From Actinomycetota bacterium (GTDB lineage Bacteria > Actinomycetota > Acidimicrobiia > Acidimicrobiales > Acidimicrobiaceae), in NCBI GenBank assembly GCA_027320695.1, contig DAHVKW010000007.1, positions 1-32,593 of the forward strand: a stretch of DNA of 32,593 nucleotides, given 5' to 3'. The translations under genes were made by a program, and so were the position numbers. Below are positions 9,375 to 17,558 of this stretch, one piece after another (positions within the stretch are counted from its first letter, which is position 1; every line of letters begins with the position of its first letter). The notes under the pieces were generated by a model. That model ran no database searches, was not told where the DNA came from, and saw only the letters and a program-made list of their open reading frames with translations.

Positions 9375-10643
9375 ATGAGAAAGAATGACTCTTGGTTGAG
9401 TCCCAGATCTAACTCAACCGTGTTTCGCGGCAGTCACTACAGGGATTCCCGATCTTCACTGGCCGGGCTATCGAGAGTCATAATGGTTTTGGTTGTTTTG
9501 ATAGTGATCGCGTCAGCGATACAGCTGATCAGATCAGTGCCGATTCCAACCGCGATGCCGACACTGGGAGATTCGGTCATTCCCGGCGCGCCGCCGTCGT
9601 TGCCTTGGCCTTCGCAGGGAGGAGGCACGGTTGCAATCGAGGGTGTAGGCACAATCGGCAATTTCAATTCAAATGCCGAGCTGCCGTTAGCTTCGGTGGC
9701 CAAGATCATTACTGCGCTGGTCGTAATCAAGGATCATCCGTTGACCCTTGGTAGCACAGGGCCGACCCTGAGCGTGACTTCTGGCGATGTTGCCAGCTAC
9801 ACCTCAATGTACAATCAGCAGGATTCTGTGGTTCCTGTTGCCGGCGGTGAGAGTCTAACTGAATATCAGCTGCTTGAGGGCCTTCTTGTTCCGTCCGGCG
9901 ACAATATTGCGCTGATGCTTGCGACCTGGGATGCCGGTTCTACCCAGGCCTTTGTAGCAAAGATGAACTCGCTGGCCAAATCACTCGGTATGACTAAGTC
10001 GATTTTCAAGGACCCCTCGGGACTTGATAACGGAACGGTGGGGTCGGCGCATGACCAGCTTCTTGCGGCGCTCGCGTTGCTGAAGAATCCGGTGCTCGCC
10101 CAAATCGTTAGCAAAGCTCAGGTCACGCTTCCGGTTGCCGGGGTGGTTTACAATGTGAATTACAACGTCGGCCACAATGGATTCGTCGGAATCAAGACCG
10201 GTTCGATGGGCAGCGCTGGAAATCTGGTCTTTGCCGCAACGAATGGGGCATCGAAGAACCTTGTAGTTGGCGCGATTCTGGACCAATCCGGTGTGCAGCC
10301 TCTCATAGCGGCTCTTTCTGAGAGCACGAAATTGGTCGATGCGGCCCGCAAAGTACCCCAGCAGATAACCGTTTTGAAGCAAGGTCAGTTAGTTGCGTCG
10401 ATCAATGTTCCTGGCGCCCAGCCCGTTGCCGTCGAGGCAGCAAATAATGTCTCTTTTGTGGGCTGGCCAGGACTGCATGTAAGTTATCAGGCGAAATTCG
10501 TCAAATTGAGCCACAATATTGCCAAGGGCTCGAAGGTGGGTACCCTAACAGTTACACTTGGAGATCAAACAGCCTCCGTTCCTCTAGTAACCACAAAGGC
10601 CATCCAAAGCCCGCCGTTGTCCTGGCGCTTGAAGCGGCTCTAA
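9375..10643 (+). CDS. D-alanyl-D-alanine carboxypeptidase (peptidase S11, low-molecular-mass PBP)
   Basis: Trims the terminal D-Ala of peptidoglycan pentapeptides outside the membrane. One N-terminal membrane anchor (about residues 35-52) is followed by the S11 domain. The nucleophile motif is SVAK (S107, K110), and the KTG triad is at 274-276 in GIKTGSMGSAG. The second motif reads S174-G175-D176-N177, where the family usually has SxN (SGND in E. coli PBP5), so the asparagine is displaced by one. A beta-rich C-terminal domain follows (about 330-415). ATG 9375 has a strong GGAGG 9 bases upstream (9361-9365). It is followed 9 bp later by thrB, whose Shine-Dalgarno overlaps this stop codon. It lies in a cell-wall context (ftsK, dap genes). 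Confidence 0.92.
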   Translation: MRKNDSWLSPRSNSTVFRGSHYRDSRSSLAGLSRVIMVLVVLIVIASAIQLIRSVPIPTAMPTLGDSVIPGAPPSLPWPSQGGGTVAIEGVGTIGNFNSNAELPLASVAKIITALVVIKDHPLTLGSTGPTLSVTSGDVASYTSMYNQQDSVVPVAGGESLTEYQLLEGLLVPSGDNIALMLATWDAGSTQAFVAKMNSLAKSLGMTKSIFKDPSGLDNGTVGSAHDQLLAALALLKNPVLAQIVSKAQVTLPVAGVVYNVNYNVGHNGFVGIKTGSMGSAGNLVFAATNGASKNLVVGAILDQSGVQPLIAALSESTKLVDAARKVPQQITVLKQGQLVASINVPGAQPVAVEAANNVSFVGWPGLHVSYQAKFVKLSHNIAKGSKVGTLTVTLGDQTASVPLVTTKAIQSPPLSWRLKRL

Positions 10644-10652
10644 GGAGTACAG

Positions 10653-11543
10653 ATGATAGCTAGAGTCCCTGCTTCGTCGGCAAACTTGGGTCCCGGATTT
10701 GATACCCTTGCTATCGCGCTGTCCTTGTACCTGGAAGTCGAGGCTGAAGAATCCGACACATTTCAAGTTTCCGCCTTCGGCGAAGGGTCTGGATTGGAAA
10801 TCACGGAGCAGCATCTTGGGGCTCAGGTGGCAAAACAGATTCTCGGGCATACAAATGTCCATCTCAAGATTCGATCGCAGATTCCTCTTGGAAGAGGTTT
10901 GGGGTCTTCAGCGGCATTTGTGTCGGCCTGCAGCGCGGCGCTAGGCGCTGAGGATCCGTTTCTTGTCGCCGCGAGTTTCGACGGCCATCCTGAGAATGCC
11001 GCTGCGTCAGTCTTTGGAGGATTCGTCACCGCTACAAAGGTGAACTCTAGATACGTCAGCCACGGCCTTGAAGTGGATCCCGACCTCGCTGCGGTGGCAG
11101 TCATACCTTTTAATGAGCTATCCACCAAAACTGCCAGGGGTGTTCTCCCCAAGATGATCACTTTGGAGAGCGCGGTCTTTAACCTTGGCCGGATGGGAAT
11201 GCTGGTGGCGGGCTTCGGCGATTTGCAGGATTTGGTTCCTGAGGCCACCCAAGACAGGCTCCACCAGTCTTACAGGTCGGCTCTTTTCCCTGAGTCTGGT
11301 GCGGTTTTGTCGGCGCTTACCGAGGCTGGGGCTATAGCCAGTTGCTGGTCAGGAGCTGGACCAACGATGATTGGTTTTTGCGGTTCTTCAAATATGGCCG
11401 AGGTGTCGAGAACCTTGGAGGTTCTGCTGAACAGCGATGAAGCGTTGTACCGTATTGAAAAGCTCAATGTCGATGTTCAAGGTTTACGAGTGGCGAAGTC
11501 ATACGGATCAGATTTTCAACCGTTGGAAGTTGCTAGTTTGTAA
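10653..11543 (+). CDS. thrB: Homoserine kinase
   Basis: GHMP-family kinase that phosphorylates L-homoserine for threonine synthesis, in the branch of the aspartate pathway parallel to the dap genes. The N-terminus VPASSANLGPGFDTLAIAL is the homoserine-kinase signature. The phosphate-binding GHMP loop PLGRGLGSSAA is at about residues 77-88, and a GAGPT motif (SGAGPTMIGF) lies near 232. The length of 296 aa is normal. ATG 10653 is preceded by AAGGAG directly over the upstream stop codon, so expression is coupled to the carboxypeptidase. No hom or thrC gene is adjacent, unlike the common hom-thrC-thrB cluster. Confidence 0.95.
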   Translation: MIARVPASSANLGPGFDTLAIALSLYLEVEAEESDTFQVSAFGEGSGLEITEQHLGAQVAKQILGHTNVHLKIRSQIPLGRGLGSSAAFVSACSAALGAEDPFLVAASFDGHPENAAASVFGGFVTATKVNSRYVSHGLEVDPDLAAVAVIPFNELSTKTARGVLPKMITLESAVFNLGRMGMLVAGFGDLQDLVPEATQDRLHQSYRSALFPESGAVLSALTEAGAIASCWSGAGPTMIGFCGSSNMAEVSRTLEVLLNSDEALYRIEKLNVDVQGLRVAKSYGSDFQPLEVASL

Positions 11544-11546
11544 TAG

Positions 11547-12836
11547 ATGAACTCTTCGTACTGGATCGAAACTCTAGGTTGCCCCAAAAACAAGGTCGAT
11601 TCTGAGAAACTAGAGGGTAGGTTGGCGTCCCAGGGTCTTGTATCAGCTGAAAGCGCTGGCGCAGCAGATGTTATTGTGGTGAATACCTGCTCATTTATAG
11701 AAGCTGCACGGGTTGAGTCGATAGAGGCGGTGCTTGATCTGGTGGAGGTCAAGAAGCGGGGCGCAAAGGTTGTGGTAACCGGCTGCATGGCGGAACGATA
11801 CGGCGAGGAACTTGCTGAGGCACTCCCTGAAGCTGACTTAGTTGTGGGTTTCGGAAAGGATCTGCTGGATTATTCGCCACCTGGGCCAGCAATGATTCCT
11901 GTAAAGATTTCCGGCCGGCTGAACACGGATCGGGGAGTTCGGGACTTTGATCTGCTCAATCTTCCCAGACCAAAAATCAGCAGTTCGTGGGCTTACCTGA
12001 AGATTGCTGAAGGCTGCGACAGAGCCTGTGGATTTTGCGCGATACCGTCATTCAGAGGCAAGCAGCAGTCAAGGCCGATCGATTCGATATTGGAGGAGGC
12101 TCTTGGCCTCGATGTGCGCGAGGTGGTTCTCATTGCTCAGGACCTAGCCTCCTACGGCACAGACATTTACGGCCAGAAGCGGCTGGTGGACCTGGTGGGA
12201 AGGCTTTCTGAACATCTTGACCGTGTGCGTTTATTTTATATCTATCCCTCCGAATTGACGGGGGCCCTCATCGAGGCCATCGCGGCCACTGGAGTGCCGT
12301 ATTTCGATCTCTCGCTTCAGCACTCGTCGCGCCAGCTTTTGCGCAGGATGAGGAGGTGGGGAAACGGCGAGAGATTTATCGACAAGATTGGGACCATTCG
12401 CGCGATTGAACCGAAAGCGGTATTTCGCTCTTCGTTCATCATTGGGTATCCTGGCGAAACTGAGGAAGATCACGACGATTTGCTGAGGTTCATCGAAGCG
12501 GCGCAACTAGATTGGGCTGGATTTTTCACCTTTTCAGATGAGGATGGCACATACGCTAATTCTTTGGACGGCAAGGTTGAGCGGTCTCTAATGCTGGAAA
12601 GGCTTGCTGAAGTTTCAGAACTCCAAGAAGCGATAACACAAAAGAAGCGGGTCGACGTAATTGGAACGAAAGTTAATGCCCTGGTCGACGAGTCCGGAGT
12701 GGCGAGGTCCTACAGGGAGGCGCCTGAAATCGACGGAATCATTAAAATTGATGCGGAAATTCCATCTGGAGGCTTTGTGGATCTTGTAATCTCGGGTTCA
12801 GAGGGTCCAGATCTCTATGGCGAGCTTGCGGGTTAG
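11547..12836 (+). CDS. rimO: Ribosomal protein S12 (uS12) methylthiotransferase
   Basis: Radical-SAM enzyme that adds a methylthio group to the conserved aspartate of ribosomal protein S12. The N-terminal MTTase domain starts ETLGCPKNKVDSEKL, with further cluster cysteines in NTCSFI and TGCMAERY. The radical-SAM motif CDRACGFC has cysteines at 157, 161 and 164, followed by AIPSFRGKQQSR. A C-terminal TRAM domain (about 365-429) is present. The CPKN form and IPSFRGKQ separate it from MiaB, which has its own gene at 16034. ATG 11547 lies 3 bp after the thrB stop; the ribosome-binding site is weak, so reinitiation after thrB is likely. Length 429 aa is typical. Confidence 0.94.
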   Translation: MNSSYWIETLGCPKNKVDSEKLEGRLASQGLVSAESAGAADVIVVNTCSFIEAARVESIEAVLDLVEVKKRGAKVVVTGCMAERYGEELAEALPEADLVVGFGKDLLDYSPPGPAMIPVKISGRLNTDRGVRDFDLLNLPRPKISSSWAYLKIAEGCDRACGFCAIPSFRGKQQSRPIDSILEEALGLDVREVVLIAQDLASYGTDIYGQKRLVDLVGRLSEHLDRVRLFYIYPSELTGALIEAIAATGVPYFDLSLQHSSRQLLRRMRRWGNGERFIDKIGTIRAIEPKAVFRSSFIIGYPGETEEDHDDLLRFIEAAQLDWAGFFTFSDEDGTYANSLDGKVERSLMLERLAEVSELQEAITQKKRVDVIGTKVNALVDESGVARSYREAPEIDGIIKIDAEIPSGGFVDLVISGSEGPDLYGELAG

Positions 12837-12845
12837 GAGGGTCAC

Positions 12846-13403
12846 GTGTCGACGGACAGCACATTTGGCCCCGGTGCATTGGCCACACCGTCAAATTTCA
12901 TAACTATTATCCGGGTGATTGTCACTCCGGTCCTAATGTATAGCGTTGCCGAGCACGGCTCTACCTGGTTCGCTTTCATCATTTGGATGATTCTGGCTTC
13001 CACCGACAAGGTCGATGGCATTCTGGCGCGGCACCAGGGAGCCACTCGATCGGGAGCCTTTCTAGACCCGCTGGCTGACAAGCTGATGGTGTTTGGCCTT
13101 TTCGCCGTCCTGGTCGCGAATAACGAAGTGTGGTGGTTGCCGGTTCTAGTAATGGCGATACGTGAGACTTGGATGTCTCTGTACCGAAGCGTTCTAGGCA
13201 GAAGGGGAATTTCGGTTCCCGCCAGGCCTCTTGGAAAGGCAAAGACATTCGTGCAAGTCATAGTGATTGGCCTGGTTTTGATACCCGGAGTTTATGGATC
13301 GGCCAAGATCGAAATTGGGATTCTTGTCTGGCTCGCGACTTTCCTGGCTCTGGTGAGCGGATATGTTTATTATGCCGATGGTAGGGTCCGGAATTCAGCT
13401 TAG
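12846..13403 (+). CDS. pgsA: CDP-diacylglycerol-glycerol-3-phosphate 3-phosphatidyltransferase family
   Basis: Makes phosphatidylglycerol phosphate in the membrane, the first committed step of phosphatidylglycerol/cardiolipin synthesis. The CDP-alcohol phosphotransferase signature D-x2-DG-x2-AR...G-x3-D-x3-D is complete, starting at D54 (DKVDGILAR, then GAFLDPLADK). At least four hydrophobic segments surround it; length 185 aa. The N-terminal TPSNFITIIRVIVTPVL is typical of PgsA, and the position matches pgsA3 next to ftsK/recA in mycobacteria. The start is GTG 12846 with GGAGGG at 12837-12842. The exact alcohol acceptor (glycerol phosphate or another polyol) is inferred from family and context. 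Confidence 0.9.
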   Translation: MSTDSTFGPGALATPSNFITIIRVIVTPVLMYSVAEHGSTWFAFIIWMILASTDKVDGILARHQGATRSGAFLDPLADKLMVFGLFAVLVANNEVWWLPVLVMAIRETWMSLYRSVLGRRGISVPARPLGKAKTFVQVIVIGLVLIPGVYGSAKIEIGILVWLATFLALVSGYVYYADGRVRNSA

Positions 13404-13423
13404 GCAAAGACGGAGAGCAAACT

Positions 13424-14686
13424 GTGCGAGTCGAAATTGTAGCCATCGGCACTGAGCTGCTGCTCGGCCAAATTGTTGACACAAACTCCACCGTTGCTTC
13501 GCAAAAATTGGCTGAAGCCGGAATCGACTGCCTATATCAGACTCGCGTGGGGGACAATCTTCAGCGGATCGTTTCGGTTTTGAATCTAGCCTTGGAACGC
13601 AACGACGCTGTTATTGTCAGCGGCGGACTTGGGCCGACTCAAGACGACATCACGCGAGAGGCAATCGCCGAGGTCATGGGGGCGCCGCTTCAGCTCAATC
13701 CCCAGATTGAAGACAAGATTCGAGCGATGTTCGCCTCCAGGGGCCGAACAATGACTGCCAATAATGTCAAGCAGGCCATGGTGCCGGCGGGCGCGAGGAT
13801 CATAGAACAGAAAAAGGGAACTGCACCAGGGCTAGTATGTCCGGTGGGCGCCAAGGTGATATATGCGGTACCAGGCGTTCCATACGAAATGCTCGATATG
13901 TTGGATCGGGCGGTGATACCGGATCTCATCTCCAGGGCCGGGGTCAGCGGGGTTATTCGCTCTAGGTCCCTAAGGACTTGGGGGCTTTCAGAGTCAGCGC
14001 TGTCGGAACTGGTGGCACCCAGGTTGGAGGCGCTCGATGCCGGTGACGGCAGTACGACGATTGCTTTTCTAGCTTCGGGAATCGAAGGCATCAAGCTGAG
14101 GATCACCGCCAAGGGCAAATCGAGCGAGATCGTGGACGCACTGCTCGAAGCTGAAGAAAAAGAGCTGAAAAGCATGCTTGGCGATATCGTGTTTGGCGTT
14201 GACGAGACCACTATTGAAATGTCAGTGGCCAGGGAAGTCGTAAGACTTGGGCTGACGCTGTCTGTGGCGGAATCGTTGACCGGCGGGTTGATCTCGTCAC
14301 GCCTAGTCAGTGTTCCGGGGGCCTCGGGTTGGTACAAAGGATGTGTGGTTTCCTACGCCTCCGAGATTAAACACAAGGTGCTCGGAGTTAGCGACGGTCC
14401 CGTCGTCAGTGAAAGTGCCGCCATTGAACTTGCTTTAGGTGTGAGAAAACTGCTGGGAAGTGATCTTGGTTTAGGTATCACTGGGGTGGCTGGTCCAGAA
14501 TCTCAGGAGGGCAACTCTATTGGAACTGTTTTCGTTGGCACTTCTTCAGCCATGTTTGGGGATAGGGCTATCCAGTTGAGCTTGCCTGGAGACAGGGACA
14601 GGGTCAGGCAGTATGCCACCATTTCAGCTCTCGATTGGCTCCGCCGACTGCTTTCCGGCAGGATTCCTTCGACGGGTCTTGACTAA
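13424..14686 (+). CDS. cinA: CinA-family protein (MoCF-like domain plus C-terminal PncC-type amidase domain)
   Basis: Two-domain CinA, 420 aa. The N-terminal molybdopterin-binding-like domain (1-170) has VEIVAIGTELLLGQIVDTNS and VSGGLGPTQDDITREA. The C-terminal domain (about 265-415) has VAESLTGGLISSRLVSVPGAS and GITGVAGPE, the nicotinamide-nucleotide amidase (PncC) fold that recycles NMN. In several bacteria cinA precedes recA, as here, and has been linked to competence or DNA damage. GTG 13424 has CGGAGAG upstream. The stop at 14684-14686 lies just before the recA promoter, so recA can be controlled independently. Confidence 0.93.
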   Translation: MRVEIVAIGTELLLGQIVDTNSTVASQKLAEAGIDCLYQTRVGDNLQRIVSVLNLALERNDAVIVSGGLGPTQDDITREAIAEVMGAPLQLNPQIEDKIRAMFASRGRTMTANNVKQAMVPAGARIIEQKKGTAPGLVCPVGAKVIYAVPGVPYEMLDMLDRAVIPDLISRAGVSGVIRSRSLRTWGLSESALSELVAPRLEALDAGDGSTTIAFLASGIEGIKLRITAKGKSSEIVDALLEAEEKELKSMLGDIVFGVDETTIEMSVAREVVRLGLTLSVAESLTGGLISSRLVSVPGASGWYKGCVVSYASEIKHKVLGVSDGPVVSESAAIELALGVRKLLGSDLGLGITGVAGPESQEGNSIGTVFVGTSSAMFGDRAIQLSLPGDRDRVRQYATISALDWLRRLLSGRIPSTGLD

Positions 14687-14703
14687 GAAAGTTTTATAAT
14701 CTG

Positions 14704-14732
14704 CTGACAACACGAACATATGTTCGTATAAT
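14704..14732 (+). promoter_or_regulatory. recA promoter with LexA (SOS) operator in the spacer
   Basis: A -35 CTGACA (14704-14709) and a perfect -10 TATAAT (14727-14732) are 17 bp apart. The spacer contains ACGAACATATGTTCGT (14712-14727), a perfect 16-bp palindrome that fits the actinobacterial/Gram-positive SOS consensus CGAAC-N4-GTTCG. LexA bound here would occlude RNA polymerase directly. Transcription should start near 14739, leaving a leader of about 138 nt before recA. A second TATAAT at 14695-14700 has no matching -35. Confidence 0.9.
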
Positions 14733-14876
14733 TGTTTTGAATAGCCACGCGTCAGATCCCGTTCGCAAGGGCGGGGAGGAAACTGTCACAGCAATTAGAT
14801 ATCTTTTGGGGCAGGTAGTTTCTACGGATTTATTGGTCGGACTTAGGAAAACGCGGAAATAGATAATGAGGGAGCG

Positions 14877-15953
14877 GTGAGTTTCTTGGCGAAAGAAGAG
14901 GCAACAGATCGTTATAAAGCATTGGAAATGGCTTTAGGTCAGATTGAAAAGCAATTTGGCAAGGGTTCGATCATGAAGATGGGTGAAAATGCCCATATGA
15001 AGATCGAGGCAATATCAACTGGCGCTATGTCTTTAGATCTGGCGCTGGGAGTTGGCGGTTTTCCTAGGGGCCGAGTGATCGAGGTCTTTGGTCCTGAATC
15101 TTCTGGAAAGTCGACTTTGGCAATGCATGTAGTAGCAGAAGCTCAAAGGAATGGCGGAATCTGCGCCTACATCGATGCAGAGCACGCCATGGATCCGGTA
15201 TATGCGAAAGCCATTGGAGTGGATATAGATGAGCTTTTGATATCCCAGCCGGATAATGGTGAGCAGGCGTTGGAGATTGCCGATATGTTAGTTCGCTCCG
15301 GAGGACTTGACGTTCTCGTAATCGACTCGGTGGCTGCCCTTACTCCGAGAGCTGAGATAGAAGGAGAGATGGGGGATGCCCACATTGGGCTGCAGGCTCG
15401 GTTGATGTCTCAGGCTTTGCGCAAACTGACCAGCAATTTGAACAAATCGTCCACGATTGCGATCTTCATCAATCAGCTCAGGGAGAAGATCGGCGTCATG
15501 TATGGTTCGCCAGAGGTTACTCCGGGCGGGCGTGCTTTGAAGTTCTACGCTTCAGTTCGGATTGATATTCGAAAGATCGAGGCAATCAAGGACGGTGCTG
15601 AGATTGTTGGTAGCCGGACGAGGGCCAAGGTTGTTAAGAATAAGTGCGCTCCTCCGTTTCGTCAGGCGGAGTTCGACATCATGTATGGCCTTGGGATCTC
15701 CAGGGAAGGCTCTTTGCTGGATGTCGGCGTCGAGACTGGAATTATAAAGAAGTCCGGTGCTTGGTATACCTATGACGGTGAGCAGCTTGGCCAGGGTAGA
15801 GAGAAGGCGAAGGAGTTCATCTCCAATAATCCAGGTCTCATGGCCGAGCTGGATGAGAAAGTTCGCTCTGCAGTCGGCATTGTGACGAATGCCCCGGATC
15901 AGCCTTCTGGATTTTCAGAGGCAGACAATGAGCCAATTTATTTCGATGAATGA
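14877..15953 (+). CDS. recA: Recombinase RecA
   Basis: ATP-dependent strand-exchange protein and LexA co-protease. An N-terminal oligomerisation helix ([22 protein letters not shown]) leads into the core: Walker [10 protein letters not shown] at 72-80, the DNA-binding loops between about 155 and 215, [13 protein letters not shown], and an acidic-ended C-terminal domain. 358 aa, no intein. GTG 14877 is used, with GAGG at 14868-14871. TTG 14886 (giving [11 protein letters not shown]) is an alternative that also matches the family N-terminus. Expression is LexA-controlled from the promoter at 14704-14732. recX, which follows recA in many bacteria, is absent: miaB comes next after a terminator-like palindrome. 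Confidence 0.98.
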   Translation: MSFLAKEEATDRYKALEMALGQIEKQFGKGSIMKMGENAHMKIEAISTGAMSLDLALGVGGFPRGRVIEVFGPESSGKSTLAMHVVAEAQRNGGICAYIDAEHAMDPVYAKAIGVDIDELLISQPDNGEQALEIADMLVRSGGLDVLVIDSVAALTPRAEIEGEMGDAHIGLQARLMSQALRKLTSNLNKSSTIAIFINQLREKIGVMYGSPEVTPGGRALKFYASVRIDIRKIEAIKDGAEIVGSRTRAKVVKNKCAPPFRQAEFDIMYGLGISREGSLLDVGVETGIIKKSGAWYTYDGEQLGQGREKAKEFISNNPGLMAELDEKVRSAVGIVTNAPDQPSGFSEADNEPIYFDE

Positions 15954-15986
15954 TCTTTGCGAATGACCTGCAAATTTCCGCAGACT

Positions 15987-16016
15987 ACAAGGCCCACTCA
16001 ATTGAGTGGGCCTTGT
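15987..16016. terminator. Long perfect palindrome after recA, likely intrinsic terminator
   Basis: Bases 15987-16016 are a perfect 30-bp palindrome centred on CAATTG, with GC-rich arms (AAGGCCCACTC and its complement). It starts 34 bp after the recA stop. RNA would form a very stable stem. The following bases, TGCTAGTCTGG, have no long U run, so it resembles the U-poor terminators reported in actinobacteria. It can act on both strands. Confidence 0.75.
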
Positions 16017-16033
16017 TGCTAGTCTGGTTAGTT

Positions 16034-17503
16034 GTGAGTAAGAAGTATCTAGTGAGAACTTTCGGCTGTCAAATGAACGAGCATGACTCGGAGAGAATCG
16101 CTTCCGTGCTCGAGGCTGATGGAATGATTCCCGCAGCAGGGACTGATGAAGCGGATGTCATTGTATTCAATACCTGCTGCATCCGGGAGAATGCCGACAA
16201 CAAGCTCTACGGAACCCTGGGACATGCCAAAGCGATTCGTGACAGCAATCCAGATCTGAAGATCATGGTGGCCGGGTGTCTGGCGCAAAAGGATCGCGAT
16301 CTCATCCAAAAAAGGGCGCCTTGGGTCGATGTGGTATTTGGCACCAATAACGTTTCAAGAGCTGCAGAGCTTCTACGGGATTCTGAGGAAAATGGCCCTG
16401 TCATTGAAATTGTCGATGAGATTTCATCTGAAGAGGTCGACTTTGCGCCAGCCCTGAACGCGGTTCGCGCCAGTAGTTTTAAATCCTGGGTAACGATTCA
16501 GGTCGGCTGCAATAATAGCTGCGCATTTTGTATCGTTCCCTCTGTTCGGGGCAAGGAAGTGTCGCGCAGCTTCGATCATATTGTTTCAGAAGTGACAGAG
16601 TTGGCAGCTCAGGGCGTAACCGAGGTAACCCTTTTAGGGCAGAACGTGAATTCGTATGGCCGCGACATCGCCTTGGCATTAAGGAAGAATCCAGGCCTCG
16701 ACCACCTGTCAGCTGGACCTTATTGGCAGAGCGATCGACGAGCTCGGCCGCTGTTTGCCGATTTGCTTCGGGAAGTTGGAGCAATCGAGGGCATTTCCCG
16801 TGTGCGGTACACATCTCCGCATCCCAAGGACTTGCTGCCAGAGACCGTCGCTGCTATGGCCGAGACCCCAGCTGTCTGCGAGCATTTGCATCTGCCGCTT
16901 CAGTCGGGATCGGATCGAGTTCTTTCGCTGATGCATAGGGGATATGACTCGAACAGGTATCTCGAAAAGCTTGCTATGGCACGAAAGGCAATTCCAGGAC
17001 TCGCAGTCACCACAGACATCATCGTTGGTTTTCCCGGAGAAACAGACGATGATTTTGAGCGAACGCTGGAGGTCGTCGCAGAGGCGGCTTTTGACGGTGC
17101 CTACACCTTCATCTTCTCATCACGACCCGGAACCGAGGCTGCGAAGATGACCGATCTAGCCGTGCCGGAAGAGGTCATTTCCGAGCGTTTTGAGAGGCTC
17201 AAGATTGTGATAGATCGCTCAGCTCTGCAGCGGCACAGCGACCGGGTAGGTTTGCTCGAGGAAGTGTTGGTTGAAGGTCCTTCGAAAAAGAACCCCGAAA
17301 TCTGGACCGGACGGACGCGACAGCACAAGCTGGTTCATTTTCTAGCACCAGTTGTAGGGGACCAGCTACAGCCAGTGCTTTCAGCCGGTTCGTACGCCAA
17401 TATCAGGATCGATTCTGCTGCGGTTTACTTTTTACGCGGTGAGCTAATCGAGATATTGAGTTCGCCAGCGGTGAAAAAAAGGTTAGCGTTTACGGTCGGA
17501 TAA
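16034..17503 (+). CDS. miaB: tRNA-2-methylthio-N6-dimethylallyladenosine synthase
   Basis: Radical-SAM methylthiotransferase that converts i6A37 to ms2i6A37 in tRNAs reading UNN codons. It acts after MiaA, which is encoded downstream. The MTTase domain starts VRTFGCQMNEHDSERI, with NTCCIRENAD and AGCLAQKD carrying cluster cysteines. The radical-SAM motif CNNSCAFC is at 159-166 (C159, C163, C166). A TRAM domain (about 425-489) ends the protein. The open frame extends back to 15950, but that start would run through the terminator palindrome. GTG 16034 places the conserved strand at the N-terminus and gives 489 aa. No good ribosome-binding site is visible and only 17 bp separate the start from the palindrome, so how it is expressed is unclear. 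Confidence 0.94.
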   Translation: MSKKYLVRTFGCQMNEHDSERIASVLEADGMIPAAGTDEADVIVFNTCCIRENADNKLYGTLGHAKAIRDSNPDLKIMVAGCLAQKDRDLIQKRAPWVDVVFGTNNVSRAAELLRDSEENGPVIEIVDEISSEEVDFAPALNAVRASSFKSWVTIQVGCNNSCAFCIVPSVRGKEVSRSFDHIVSEVTELAAQGVTEVTLLGQNVNSYGRDIALALRKNPGLDHLSAGPYWQSDRRARPLFADLLREVGAIEGISRVRYTSPHPKDLLPETVAAMAETPAVCEHLHLPLQSGSDRVLSLMHRGYDSNRYLEKLAMARKAIPGLAVTTDIIVGFPGETDDDFERTLEVVAEAAFDGAYTFIFSSRPGTEAAKMTDLAVPEEVISERFERLKIVIDRSALQRHSDRVGLLEEVLVEGPSKKNPEIWTGRTRQHKLVHFLAPVVGDQLQPVLSAGSYANIRIDSAAVYFLRGELIEILSSPAVKKRLAFTVG

Positions 17504-17514
17504 GCTCTTATCCG
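17497..17514. terminator. Inverted repeat across the miaB stop codon
   Basis: CGGATAAGCTCTTATCCG is an 8-bp-arm inverted repeat that contains the TAA stop of miaB. It could form a short hairpin and end miaB transcripts. There is no U tract (TAGTTGCGTTG follows). It could equally be an operator for the membrane-protein pair that begins 45 bp downstream. Confidence 0.4.
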
Positions 17515-17558
17515 TAGTTGCGTTGTTTGCCTTCAATGTCGAGTCGGGGGTGTTGTTT

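Noticed and set aside
13690-14337. 215-aa minus-strand open frame inside cinA
   Set aside because: Serine/proline-rich shadow of the CinA frame with no recognisable domain.
15950-16033. Longer miaB start at 15950
   Set aside because: Would translate the terminator palindrome and add residues absent from the family.
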